DNA of 5,053 bases from Verrucomicrobiota bacterium (GTDB taxonomy: Bacteria > Verrucomicrobiota > Verrucomicrobiia > Opitutales > Opitutaceae): assembly GCA_030916665.1 (NCBI GenBank), contig JAUPWC010000181.1:1-5053 (forward strand). Direction: 5' to 3'. Position 1 is the first letter of the stretch. Each line of letters opens with the position of its first letter. The notes below the pieces were generated by a model. The model made no database searches, was not told the DNA's origin, and saw only the letters and a list, made by a program, of their open reading frames with translations. The position numbers and the translations under genes were made by a program. Shown here in pieces: positions 1-5,053 of this stretch.

Positions 1-1125
1 CCCGAGGAGCTCGTGCGCGCCAACCGCTTCGAGGCGCTCGGCCAGCTCGCCGGCGGCATCGCCCACGATTTCAACAACCTCCTCACGACCATTCTCGGCG
101 GCGTCTCGCTGGCCAAGGAGAACCGCGACTACTCCGGCCTCGAAAACAGCGAGCGCGCCTGCCTCGCCGCCAAGGGCCTCAGCAAGCAGCTGCTCACCTT
201 CTCGCGCGGCGGCACCGGTGTCCGCCAGGTCCTGCGTCCGGCCGATCTGCTGGCCGACAGCGTCCGCCTCGCCGCCGCCGGTTCGAGCGTGAAACTGGAG
301 GTGGAGGTCGCCCCCGAGACGGGCACCTTCTGTGTGGATCGCGCGCAGATGCTGCAGGTTTTCCAGAATCTTGTCATCAACGCCATCCAGGCCATGCCCA
401 CCGCCCAGGGCCGGATCTGGATCAAGGCCGCCAACGTCACGGTCGCCCCGGCCGAGATCTCCGGTCTTGTCGGCGGCAATTACGTCTCCGTCGAGGTGCG
501 GGACAACGGCAGCGGGATCAAGCCCGAGCACCTCGAAAAGATCTTCGCGCCGTTCTTCACCACCAAGAAGACCGGCACCGGCCTCGGCCTCGCCACCGTG
601 CTTTCCATCGTCAAGCGCCACGGCGGCCAGATCGGCGTCGAGTCCGAGCTGGGGGTCGGCTCGGTCTTCACCGTGTTCCTGCCCATCGCCGACCAGCCCG
701 GCGAGGTCGAGGCGCGCCGCGCGCCGACCTTCAACGTCGCCACCCGCACCGGCCGCGTGCTTTTCATGGACGACGATCCGCAGATCTGCGCGCTCACCGG
801 CGGCATGCTCGAAGGCCTCGGCTACAAGTTCGACCTCGCCCGCAACGGCGAGGAGGCCGTGCAGTTCTACAAGCGCTATCTCAACATCGGCCGCCCCTAC
901 GACGTCGTCATCATGGACCTCACCATCATCGGCGGCATGGGCGGCGAGCAGACCTTCAAAGCCCTGCGCGACCTTCACCCCGATGTCCGGGCCATCATCG
1001 CCAGCGGCTACGACAACGACGACATGGCCCGCCAGTTCCTCGACATGGGCTTCCTCGGCTACCTGACGAAGCCCTACCGCGTCGGCGACCTCGGGCGGGT
1101 CATCAAGAAAGTGCTGGGGAGCTGA
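1..1125 (+). CDS. Hybrid sensor histidine kinase with C-terminal receiver domain (5' end missing)
   Basis: This is the cytoplasmic part of a two-component kinase that autophosphorylates on His and passes the phosphate to its own receiver Asp. The reading frame is open from base 1 (P-E-E-L precede the GTG at 13), so that GTG is internal and the sensor part lies outside the window. Counting residues from that GTG, the H-box GGIAHDFNN carries the phosphoacceptor His18 (codon 64-66). The N-box FQNLVINAIQAM is at 118-129, the G1 box DNGSGI at 164-169, the F-box FAPFFTTK at 178-185 and the G2 box GTGLGL at 188-193. A receiver follows from about 247 to 370, with acidic residues D253-D255, phosphoacceptor D302 (in VIMDLT), S331 (in IIASGY) and K353 (in LTKPY). 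All catalytic motifs are intact. No output or HPt domain follows the receiver, so a separate phosphotransfer or response-regulator partner is likely. The input signal cannot be told from this fragment. Confidence 0.96.
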   Translation, partial: PEELVRANRFEALGQLAGGIAHDFNNLLTTILGGVSLAKENRDYSGLENSERACLAAKGLSKQLLTFSRGGTGVRQVLRPADLLADSVRLAAAGSSVKLEVEVAPETGTFCVDRAQMLQVFQNLVINAIQAMPTAQGRIWIKAANVTVAPAEISGLVGGNYVSVEVRDNGSGIKPEHLEKIFAPFFTTKKTGTGLGLATVLSIVKRHGGQIGVESELGVGSVFTVFLPIADQPGEVEARRAPTFNVATRTGRVLFMDDDPQICALTGGMLEGLGYKFDLARNGEEAVQFYKRYLNIGRPYDVVIMDLTIIGGMGGEQTFKALRDLHPDVRAIIASGYDNDDMARQFLDMGFLGYLTKPYRVGDLGRVIKKVLGS

Positions 1126-1162
1126 AACAGACTTTCCGGAATGGAGCCAAGCTAAGGCAGTG

Positions 1163-1225
1163 TCTCGCGAAGGGAGCAAAGCAGGCGAAGGTAAGTGACG
1201 GCGGACCTTCGAGGCCTTCGCGAGA
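1163..1225. repeat. Nested inverted repeat (11-bp outer and 7-bp inner stem)
   Basis: The outer arms TCTCGCGAAGG (1163-1173) and CCTTCGCGAGA (1215-1225) are perfect reverse complements. Inside them CGAAGGT (1186-1192) pairs with ACCTTCG (1205-1211) around a 12-base loop, leaving an asymmetric internal loop of 12 bases on the left and 3 on the right. The left half also contains GCRAAG three times at an exact 9-bp spacing (1167, 1176, 1185). The element begins about 40 bp after the kinase stop codon, so it could be a 3'-end structure of that transcript or a small dispersed intergenic repeat. There is no T run, so it is not a standard intrinsic terminator. The structure is read directly from the sequence and its role is unknown. 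Confidence 0.6.
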
Positions 1226-1370
1226 GAGTATCGGTCGTGATGATAGTCGGATTTTGGGAATGAGCGGGGCGGATCTCGTCCGCGCCCGATCGACGGCCCC
1301 CACTTGGCGGTATTCCGGTCAATCGGGTGTTCATTCTTTTCGGCCTCGCCAGTAGGACTGACGGGCAGGA

Positions 1371-1387
1371 CGCACCGGCCCGGTGCG
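1371..1387. repeat. Compact 7-bp GC palindrome
   Basis: CGCACCG and CGGTGCG flank the three bases GCC, a perfect 7-bp stem with a 3-base loop. No T run follows on either strand, so termination is not supported. It could be part of the 5' leader of the SulP operon, a protein-binding dyad or a chance GC palindrome. Confidence 0.35.
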
Positions 1388-1616
1388 CCGAGAACGCGAT
1401 AAGTCTTTCGCGGCGGAACGGTCGTCTCCGCCCTGCCGCAAGACAGCCAGACGTCAGTCGAGGCGCTTCGGTGCGCATTGTTCATAAGGCCGAATTCTCG
1501 CCCCGATAAACGCCGCTTCAGCCGCCTGGTTCAGGCGCGCTTTCGGGTGAAAAAGGATCGGGGATTGCAGCCCGGGTGGCTGCGGCGCAGACTCCTCGTG
1601 CCCGCCAACCTTTTTC

Positions 1617-3386
1617 ATGAATCCTCCTGCGCCCTCCAGCCTCTGGCCCCGGCCGACGCTGAAATTCCGGCCCCGGTTGTTTGCCCTGCTGCGTCAGGGC
1701 TACACCCGGAAGGATGCGGTGGCCGACGTGCTGGCGGGGCTGACGGTGGGGCTCATCGCCCTGCCCCTGGCGCTCGCGCTGGGCGTGGCGAGCATTCCGA
1801 CGGGTGCCGCGACGCCGTTTCCGGCGCCCGCCATCGGCATCTTCACCGCGATCATCGGCGGGTTCATCGTGTCGTTCTTCGGCGGCAGCCGCGTGCAGAT
1901 TTCCGGCCCCACCGCGGCCTTTGTCACCGTCATCCTGCTGGTGGTCGAGAAACACGGTTACGACGGCCTGCTGCTGGCCACCGTCATGGCCGGCATCATC
2001 CTGGTGCTGATGGGCGCCAGCGGACTGGGCAGCCTGATCAAGTTCATCCCCTACCCGGTCACCAGCGGCTTCACCACGGGCATCGCCGTCGCGATCATCG
2101 CGGGCCAGTCCGCGGAGTTCCTCGGCCTCGAGGGCAGTCCGCCCCGCGAATTCGTGGAGAAAATGCCCTGGCTGTTCAGCCATCTGCCCGGCCTGAACCT
2201 GCACACGCTGCTCCTCGCGGCCGGCTCGGCGCTGTTCATCCATCTCTGGCCCCGGTTTCGCGACCGGCTGCACGCCGGGCGCGTGCCCGGGGCCATCATC
2301 GCGATGGTCGTTTCGGCGGTGCTGGTCGCCTGGTTCGGCTGGGAAAAGGCGGCCGGCGTCGCGACCATCGGCTCGCGCTTCGGCGCGGAGGCCATCCCGC
2401 ACGGCCTGCCGCCTTTCGTCTGGCCGGAGATCAGCTTGGAGCGGATCCGTGACCTGCTGGGTCCGGCCACCACCATCGCCCTGCTCGGCGCCATCGAATC
2501 GCTGCTGTCGGCGGTCGTCGCGGACGGACTGATCAACGACCGGCACGACTCCAACACCGAGCTGATCGCCCAGGGGATCGCCAACATCTGCTGCCCGTTC
2601 CTCTGCGGCATGCCCGTCACCGGTGCGATCGCCCGCACCTCGGCCAACGTCAAGGCCGGCGGCCGGACTCCGCTGGCGGGCATCGTCCACGCGGTGACGC
2701 TGCTGCTCATCGTGCTGTTTTTCTCGTCCTACGCGCAGTTCGTCCCGATGGGCGCCATCGCGGCGGTGCTCGTCATCGTGGCCTTCCGCATGGGCGAATG
2801 GCACGAACTGGCCCGGCTCCGGCGCATGCCGCGCAGCGACGCGCTTGTGCTGCTCACGACCTTCGGCCTGACGGTGGTCTTCGATCTCGTGATCGCGGTC
2901 GAGGTCGGCATGGTTCTTGCGGCCATCCTCTTCATCAAACGCATGGCCGAAACCACCGAAATCGCCCAGGTGACAACGCGGGACGAGCTCGAGACACTTG
3001 AGCAGGTCGCCCACGGCAAGGACATCCCCGACGGCGTGGTCGTCTTCCGCATCTTCGGACCGTTCTTCTTTGGCGCAGCCGAGAAAATGGAGGACGCCCT
3101 GCAGCGCGTCGGCACCCTCCCCAAGGTGCTCATCCTGCGCATGCAGCTCGTGCCGGCCATGGATGCGACCGCCCTCAACGCCCTCGAAAGCATCGTCGAG
3201 CGCATGCAGGCCACCGGCGGCACGGTCATCCTCAGCGGCCCGCACCGCCAGCCCCTCGACATGATGCTGAAGGCCGGTTTCATCGAGCAGCTCGGCCGGC
3301 GGAACATCCGCGCCCATTTCGACGACGCGCTCTCCCGCGCGCGGGAGATTCTCAACCAACCGACACCTCCGCTTCCCGACCGATGA
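1617..3386 (+). CDS. SulP-family anion transporter with C-terminal STAS domain
   Basis: This is an inner-membrane secondary transporter of the SLC26/SulP family; known members carry sulfate, bicarbonate or C4-dicarboxylates. At 589 aa it is full length for a bacterial SulP-STAS protein. Hydrophobic segments run from about 38 to 440, with the family signature SGPTAA at 96-101 and the motif GAIESLLSAVVAD at 291-303. Next come RHDSNTELIAQG (309-320) and GAIARTSANV (336-345), around the substrate and cation site. A STAS domain follows at about 469-580. The GAIESLL and AIARTSANV stretches resemble E. coli DauA (YchM) and also the cyanobacterial bicarbonate transporter BicA, so the substrate cannot be assigned. 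The STAS loop reads DATA (516-519) instead of the DSSG-like form that carries a phosphorylatable Ser in anti-sigma antagonists. ATG 1617 is the only usable start after the in-frame stop at 1548-1550. No Shine-Dalgarno is visible just upstream. The stop overlaps the start of the next gene. Confidence 0.95.
   Translation: MNPPAPSSLWPRPTLKFRPRLFALLRQGYTRKDAVADVLAGLTVGLIALPLALALGVASIPTGAATPFPAPAIGIFTAIIGGFIVSFFGGSRVQISGPTAAFVTVILLVVEKHGYDGLLLATVMAGIILVLMGASGLGSLIKFIPYPVTSGFTTGIAVAIIAGQSAEFLGLEGSPPREFVEKMPWLFSHLPGLNLHTLLLAAGSALFIHLWPRFRDRLHAGRVPGAIIAMVVSAVLVAWFGWEKAAGVATIGSRFGAEAIPHGLPPFVWPEISLERIRDLLGPATTIALLGAIESLLSAVVADGLINDRHDSNTELIAQGIANICCPFLCGMPVTGAIARTSANVKAGGRTPLAGIVHAVTLLLIVLFFSSYAQFVPMGAIAAVLVIVAFRMGEWHELARLRRMPRSDALVLLTTFGLTVVFDLVIAVEVGMVLAAILFIKRMAETTEIAQVTTRDELETLEQVAHGKDIPDGVVVFRIFGPFFFGAAEKMEDALQRVGTLPKVLILRMQLVPAMDATALNALESIVERMQATGGTVILSGPHRQPLDMMLKAGFIEQLGRRNIRAHFDDALSRAREILNQPTPPLPDR
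3383..3386 (+). promoter_or_regulatory. ATGA stop/start overlap (translational coupling)
   Basis: The last four bases of the SulP gene read ATGA: TGA ends the transporter and ATG begins the DUF1275 protein. No Shine-Dalgarno is visible before this ATG (the preceding bases are C-rich). Re-initiation by ribosomes finishing the transporter is therefore the likely way the second protein is made. The overlap is seen directly; the coupling is inferred. Confidence 0.7.
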
Positions 3387-4078
3387 TCAAGCACCATCCC
3401 ACCCCCAGTTGGATCTATTTGGGCGGCCTCACGCTCGCGACCATCGCCGGTGTGATCAACGCCGTCGGTTTTCTCGGCCAGCACCACCAGGCCCTCAGCC
3501 ACATGACCGGCACGGTGACGGTGTTCGGCTACGAGCTCGCGCGCGCGGGCTACGGCGTGGCCTTGCACGCCCTGTCGATCCTGGGCGCCTTCTTCCTAGG
3601 CTGCGTGCTGAGCGGATCGATCATCCGTCAGAGTTCCCTCCGGCTGGGCCGGCGCTACGGGATCGCCCTGTCCATGGAATCGGCGCTCCTGGTGGCGGCG
3701 CTTTTCTTCCTTCGCCGCGGGGCGAATGTCGGCGATTACCTGGCCGCGATGGCCTGCGGCCTGCAAAACGCGATGGTGTCCACCTACAGCGGCTCGACAA
3801 TGCGCACGACCCACATCACCGGCATGGTCACCGACCTGGGCAACGCCTGCGGTCACTTCGTGCGCGGCGTCGAGGTGGATTGGATCAAGTTCCGCATCTA
3901 CGGCGTCCTGATCCTCGGCTACTTCGCCGGAGCCCTGCTCGGTGGTCTCGGCTTCGGCAGCTGGGGCTACGACACCCTGCTCTTCCCCGCCGCCCTGAGC
4001 GGCATCGCCGGCGTCGGCTACACCGTGATCAAGCACTACGAACGCAGGCCCCGCTCGCACACCAAGGCGCCGTTCTGA
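3383..4078 (+). CDS. DUF1275 / YoaK-family multi-pass membrane protein
   Basis: This is a 231-aa integral membrane protein of unknown biochemical function, full length for the DUF1275 (YoaK) family. Hydrophobic segments lie near residues 10-32, 58-80, 93-110, 116-133, 171-190 and 197-216, consistent with about six helices. The family-like motifs are HMTGTVTVFG (40-49) and CGLQNAMVSTY (125-135), followed by RTTHITGMVTDLG (141-153). The first and second halves share a repeated pattern, GxxNA followed 10-11 residues later by H[MI]TGxVTx[FL]G, which suggests an internal duplication. The tail is basic (KHYERRPRSHTK), fitting a cytoplasmic end. The start is fixed by the ATGA overlap with the SulP gene. 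That overlap implies the two membrane proteins are made together and may act in the same transport process; the substrate is not evident. Family assignment is from remembered motifs and function is unassigned. Confidence 0.88.
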   Translation: MIKHHPTPSWIYLGGLTLATIAGVINAVGFLGQHHQALSHMTGTVTVFGYELARAGYGVALHALSILGAFFLGCVLSGSIIRQSSLRLGRRYGIALSMESALLVAALFFLRRGANVGDYLAAMACGLQNAMVSTYSGSTMRTTHITGMVTDLGNACGHFVRGVEVDWIKFRIYGVLILGYFAGALLGGLGFGSWGYDTLLFPAALSGIAGVGYTVIKHYERRPRSHTKAPF

Positions 4079-4180
4079 TCACACGCGCCAGCTCGGCGTG
4101 ACGCTCGAGAAGCTGAACATCATGGTAAGGTCCGAACAAGAGGACTGATGCATCTCTGGCAAGCTGCCCCCATGCCCTTT

Positions 4181-4196
4181 GCGCGCGCAAGCGCGC
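4181..4196. terminator. GCGCGC hairpin with GCAA tetraloop, possible transcript end for the SulP/DUF1275 operon
   Basis: GCGCGC, GCAA and GCGCGC form a perfect 6-bp stem closed by a GNRA-type tetraloop on the + strand, about 100 bp after the DUF1275 stop codon. No T run follows on either strand, so it is not a classical intrinsic terminator. It could act as a 3' stabilising hairpin or mark a Rho-dependent end. Its position between convergent genes is the main support. Confidence 0.35.
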
Positions 4197-4247
4197 TGCC
4201 CACAACGAGCTCGAACAACCCTTCAACTTAAACTCGCTCCTTCAACT

Positions 4248-4265
4248 GCGGCGCCAGTGCGCCGC
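4248..4265 (-). terminator. GC hairpin directly after the glgB stop codon
   Basis: GCGGCGC (4248-4254) pairs with GCGCCGC (4259-4265) around a 4-base loop. This gives a 7-bp stem abutting the TAG stop of the branching enzyme gene, whose codon is at 4266-4268 on the complementary strand. The sequence beyond it on the minus strand (AGTTGAAGG) has no U run. It is a plausible 3' boundary element for the glgB transcript, but unproven as a terminator. Confidence 0.35.
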
Positions 4266-5053
4266 CTAAACCGGCGCGTCCGCCGACCACTTGAAGACCA
4301 GCACGGACAGACCCGGCAGCGTCAGGCTGAGGGACTGCTCGAAGCCGTCGGAGGGGATCGTCGAGGCCGGGCGGCCGCCGTGGTTGCCGAAACCGGCGCC
4401 GCCGTAGTAGCTGGAGTTGGTGTTGAGCACCTCGCGCCAGTAACCCCGGTGCGGCACGCCGACGTGGAAACGCGTGCGCGTGACGGGCGTGAAGTTGCCG
4501 ACGATCAGCCAAGCGGTGCGGCCATCCCGGTCGAAGCGCAGGAAGCTGAGCGTGCTGTGGTCACCGTCGTTGCCGTTGACCCAGCGGAAGCTCTCGGGGC
4601 GGAAATCCGTCGTGCTCAGCGCGGGTTCGCTCGTGTAGAGACGGTTGAGGTCGCGCACCAGCGAGCGCAGGCCCTCGTGCTCCGGATGCTGGAGCAGCTG
4701 CCACTCGAGGCCGATGTCGTAGTTCCACTCGGTGCGCTGGCCGAACTCGCTGCCCATGAAGAGCAGCTTCTTGCCCGGATAGGTCCACACGAAGCCGTAG
4801 AGCGCGCGCAGGTTGGCGGCCTTGTCGGCGAGCGTGCCGGCGCCCATCTTGGCGAGCATCGAACCCTTCAGGTGCACGACCTCGTCGTGGGAATACACCA
4901 TGATGAACTTCTCCGAATACTGGTAAACCATCCCGAAGGTCAGCTTGTCGTGCGACCACTTGCGGTGGACCGGGTCCTTCTGGAAGTAGAGCAGCGTGTC
5001 GTGCATCATGCCCATGTTCCACTTGTAGTCGAAGCCCAGGCCGCCGTCCTTCG
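4266..5053 (-). CDS. glgB: 1,4-alpha-glucan branching enzyme, C-terminal third (5' end beyond window)
   Basis: This GH13 enzyme cuts alpha-1,4 glucan chains and re-attaches them through alpha-1,6 bonds during cytoplasmic glycogen synthesis. About 261 residues are visible of a protein normally near 630-760 aa. The frame stays open to the window edge on the minus strand. The first complete codons read KDGGLGFDYKWNMGMMHDT, a hallmark of GlgB, so the ATG at 5013-5015 is internal. Counting from that Met, HRKWSHDKLTFGM is at 17-29 and YSHDEVVHLKGS at 41-52. The Asp in the SHDEVVH motif is the conserved third catalytic carboxylate of the GH13 barrel. The GKKLLFMGSEFGQ segment is at 81-93 and the EWNYDIGLEW segment at 96-105. 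The C-terminal beta domain runs from about 155 to 245, with NFTPVTR and GYWREVLNT, ending in a short tail FKWSADAPV. No frameshift is seen. It converges with the DUF1275 gene and shares no operon with it. Confidence 0.97.
   Translation of the reverse strand, partial: KDGGLGFDYKWNMGMMHDTLLYFQKDPVHRKWSHDKLTFGMVYQYSEKFIMVYSHDEVVHLKGSMLAKMGAGTLADKAANLRALYGFVWTYPGKKLLFMGSEFGQRTEWNYDIGLEWQLLQHPEHEGLRSLVRDLNRLYTSEPALSTTDFRPESFRWVNGNDGDHSTLSFLRFDRDGRTAWLIVGNFTPVTRTRFHVGVPHRGYWREVLNTNSSYYGGAGFGNHGGRPASTIPSDGFEQSLSLTLPGLSVLVFKWSADAPV

Larger units (their letters stand above)
1126..1616. other. Non-coding gap of about 490 bp between the kinase and the SulP gene
   Basis: No convincing gene is present: the short frames here have no recognisable family, no ribosome binding site and codon use unlike the neighbours. 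The gap holds several inverted repeats. They are the nested palindrome at 1163-1225; a 5-bp hairpin GCGGA/TCCGC at 1269-1283; 10-base arms with one mismatch at 1285-1294 and 1318-1327; a 7-bp palindrome at 1371-1387; a 6-bp hairpin GGCGGA/TCCGCC at 1412-1432; and CGCCT/AGGCG at 1523-1537. It should contain the end of the kinase transcript and the promoter and leader of the SulP operon, but I find no convincing -35/-10 pair and no hairpin followed by a T run. Confidence 0.7.
4079..4265. other. Convergent intergenic gap
   Basis: This 187-bp gap separates two convergently transcribed genes. It contains two GC hairpins (4181-4196 and 4248-4265), a 9-bp direct repeat CCTTCAACT at 4220-4228 and 4239-4247, and a short open frame ending in TGA at 4146-4148 that could be a decayed gene end. 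The stretch is less GC-rich than its neighbours around 4200-4245. No gene is supported. Confidence 0.6.

Noticed and set aside
13..15. GTG as the true start of the histidine kinase
   Set aside because: The frame is open to base 1, and the residues before the GTG continue the helix leading into the H-box, as in complete kinases. A start four codons into the window would leave no sensor or linker.
332..1066. 244-codon + strand frame inside the kinase gene
   Set aside because: It is a Ser/Pro/Arg-rich out-of-frame shadow of the kinase, whose own frame carries all the H, N, G1, F, G2 and receiver motifs.
1163..1225. Intrinsic terminator for the kinase gene
   Set aside because: The stem is strong, but no T run follows and the spacer between the arms is long, so it is listed as a repeat or structured element.
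1152..1478. 108-codon minus-strand frame in the intergenic gap
   Set aside because: It runs through the nested palindrome and the other dyads and resembles translated repeat sequence (the LCSLRETLP-type tail). No family is recognised and there is no start context.
1327..1509. 60-codon frame in the intergenic gap, starting with GTG
   Set aside because: It has no ribosome binding site and no recognisable motif, is composed mostly of Arg, Ala and Ser, and spans two of the palindromes.
1478..2452. 324-codon + strand frame overlapping the SulP start
   Set aside because: It is an out-of-frame shadow, Arg/Gly/His-rich after entering the SulP gene; the SulP frame is unambiguous.
1518..3359. 613-codon open frame on the minus strand opposite the SulP gene
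   Set aside because: The translation is a low-complexity mix rich in His, Arg, Asp, Gly and Gln with no recognisable domain. Long antisense frames are expected opposite a high-GC gene, and the + strand frame has clear SulP and STAS motifs.
4029..4226. 65-codon minus-strand frame after glgB
   Set aside because: It overlaps the end of the DUF1275 gene antisense, uses a non-ATG start and shows no motif; a second gene downstream of glgB is not supported.
5013..5015. ATG as the true start of glgB
   Set aside because: Upstream in-frame codons encode the conserved GGLGFDYKWN segment of branching enzymes, so the gene continues past the window edge.
1..5053. CRISPR array, tRNA/rRNA, integrase or transposase, toxin-antitoxin or other defence genes
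   Set aside because: Both strands were read for evenly spaced repeats, tRNA-like arms and the characteristic motifs of these protein families; none was found.

Overview
The window is GC-rich, densely coding chromosomal DNA. It most resembles a Verrucomicrobiota genome, with an Opitutaceae-like member as my best guess. That guess rests on high GC with strong G/C third positions, an HDFNN-type hybrid histidine kinase, a glycogen branching enzyme of the bacterial type and near absence of Shine-Dalgarno sequences. No marker gene settles the lineage, so it is an inference.

Layout. Bases 1-1125 (+) hold the 3' part of a hybrid histidine kinase: dimerisation/phosphoacceptor box, ATPase domain and C-terminal receiver. 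Its sensor part lies before the window. Bases 1126-1616 are a non-coding gap of about 490 bp with several inverted repeats. The most notable is a nested 11-bp plus 7-bp palindrome (1163-1225) whose left half contains three GCRAAG units spaced 9 bp apart. Bases 1617-3386 (+) encode a complete SulP-family anion transporter with a C-terminal STAS domain. It overlaps by an ATGA junction a DUF1275/YoaK-family membrane protein (3383-4078, +), and the two almost certainly form a translationally coupled pair. Bases 4079-4265 are a convergent intergenic gap with two compact GC hairpins. Bases 4266-5053 (-) hold the 3' third of a 1,4-alpha-glucan branching enzyme (glgB), running off the right edge.

Functional picture. 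Three unrelated units sit side by side: a phosphorelay kinase, a two-gene membrane transport cassette and glycogen synthesis. The SulP transporter and the DUF1275 protein are the only pair whose arrangement implies joint function. Nothing in the sequence shows that the kinase controls them.

I see no CRISPR array, tRNA, rRNA, intact insertion sequence or defence system. The features most worth a second look are the structured 1163-1225 element, the placement of all three cysteines of the SulP protein within six residues of its predicted substrate region, and the internal sequence duplication in the DUF1275 protein. None of these amounts to a clearly new system.
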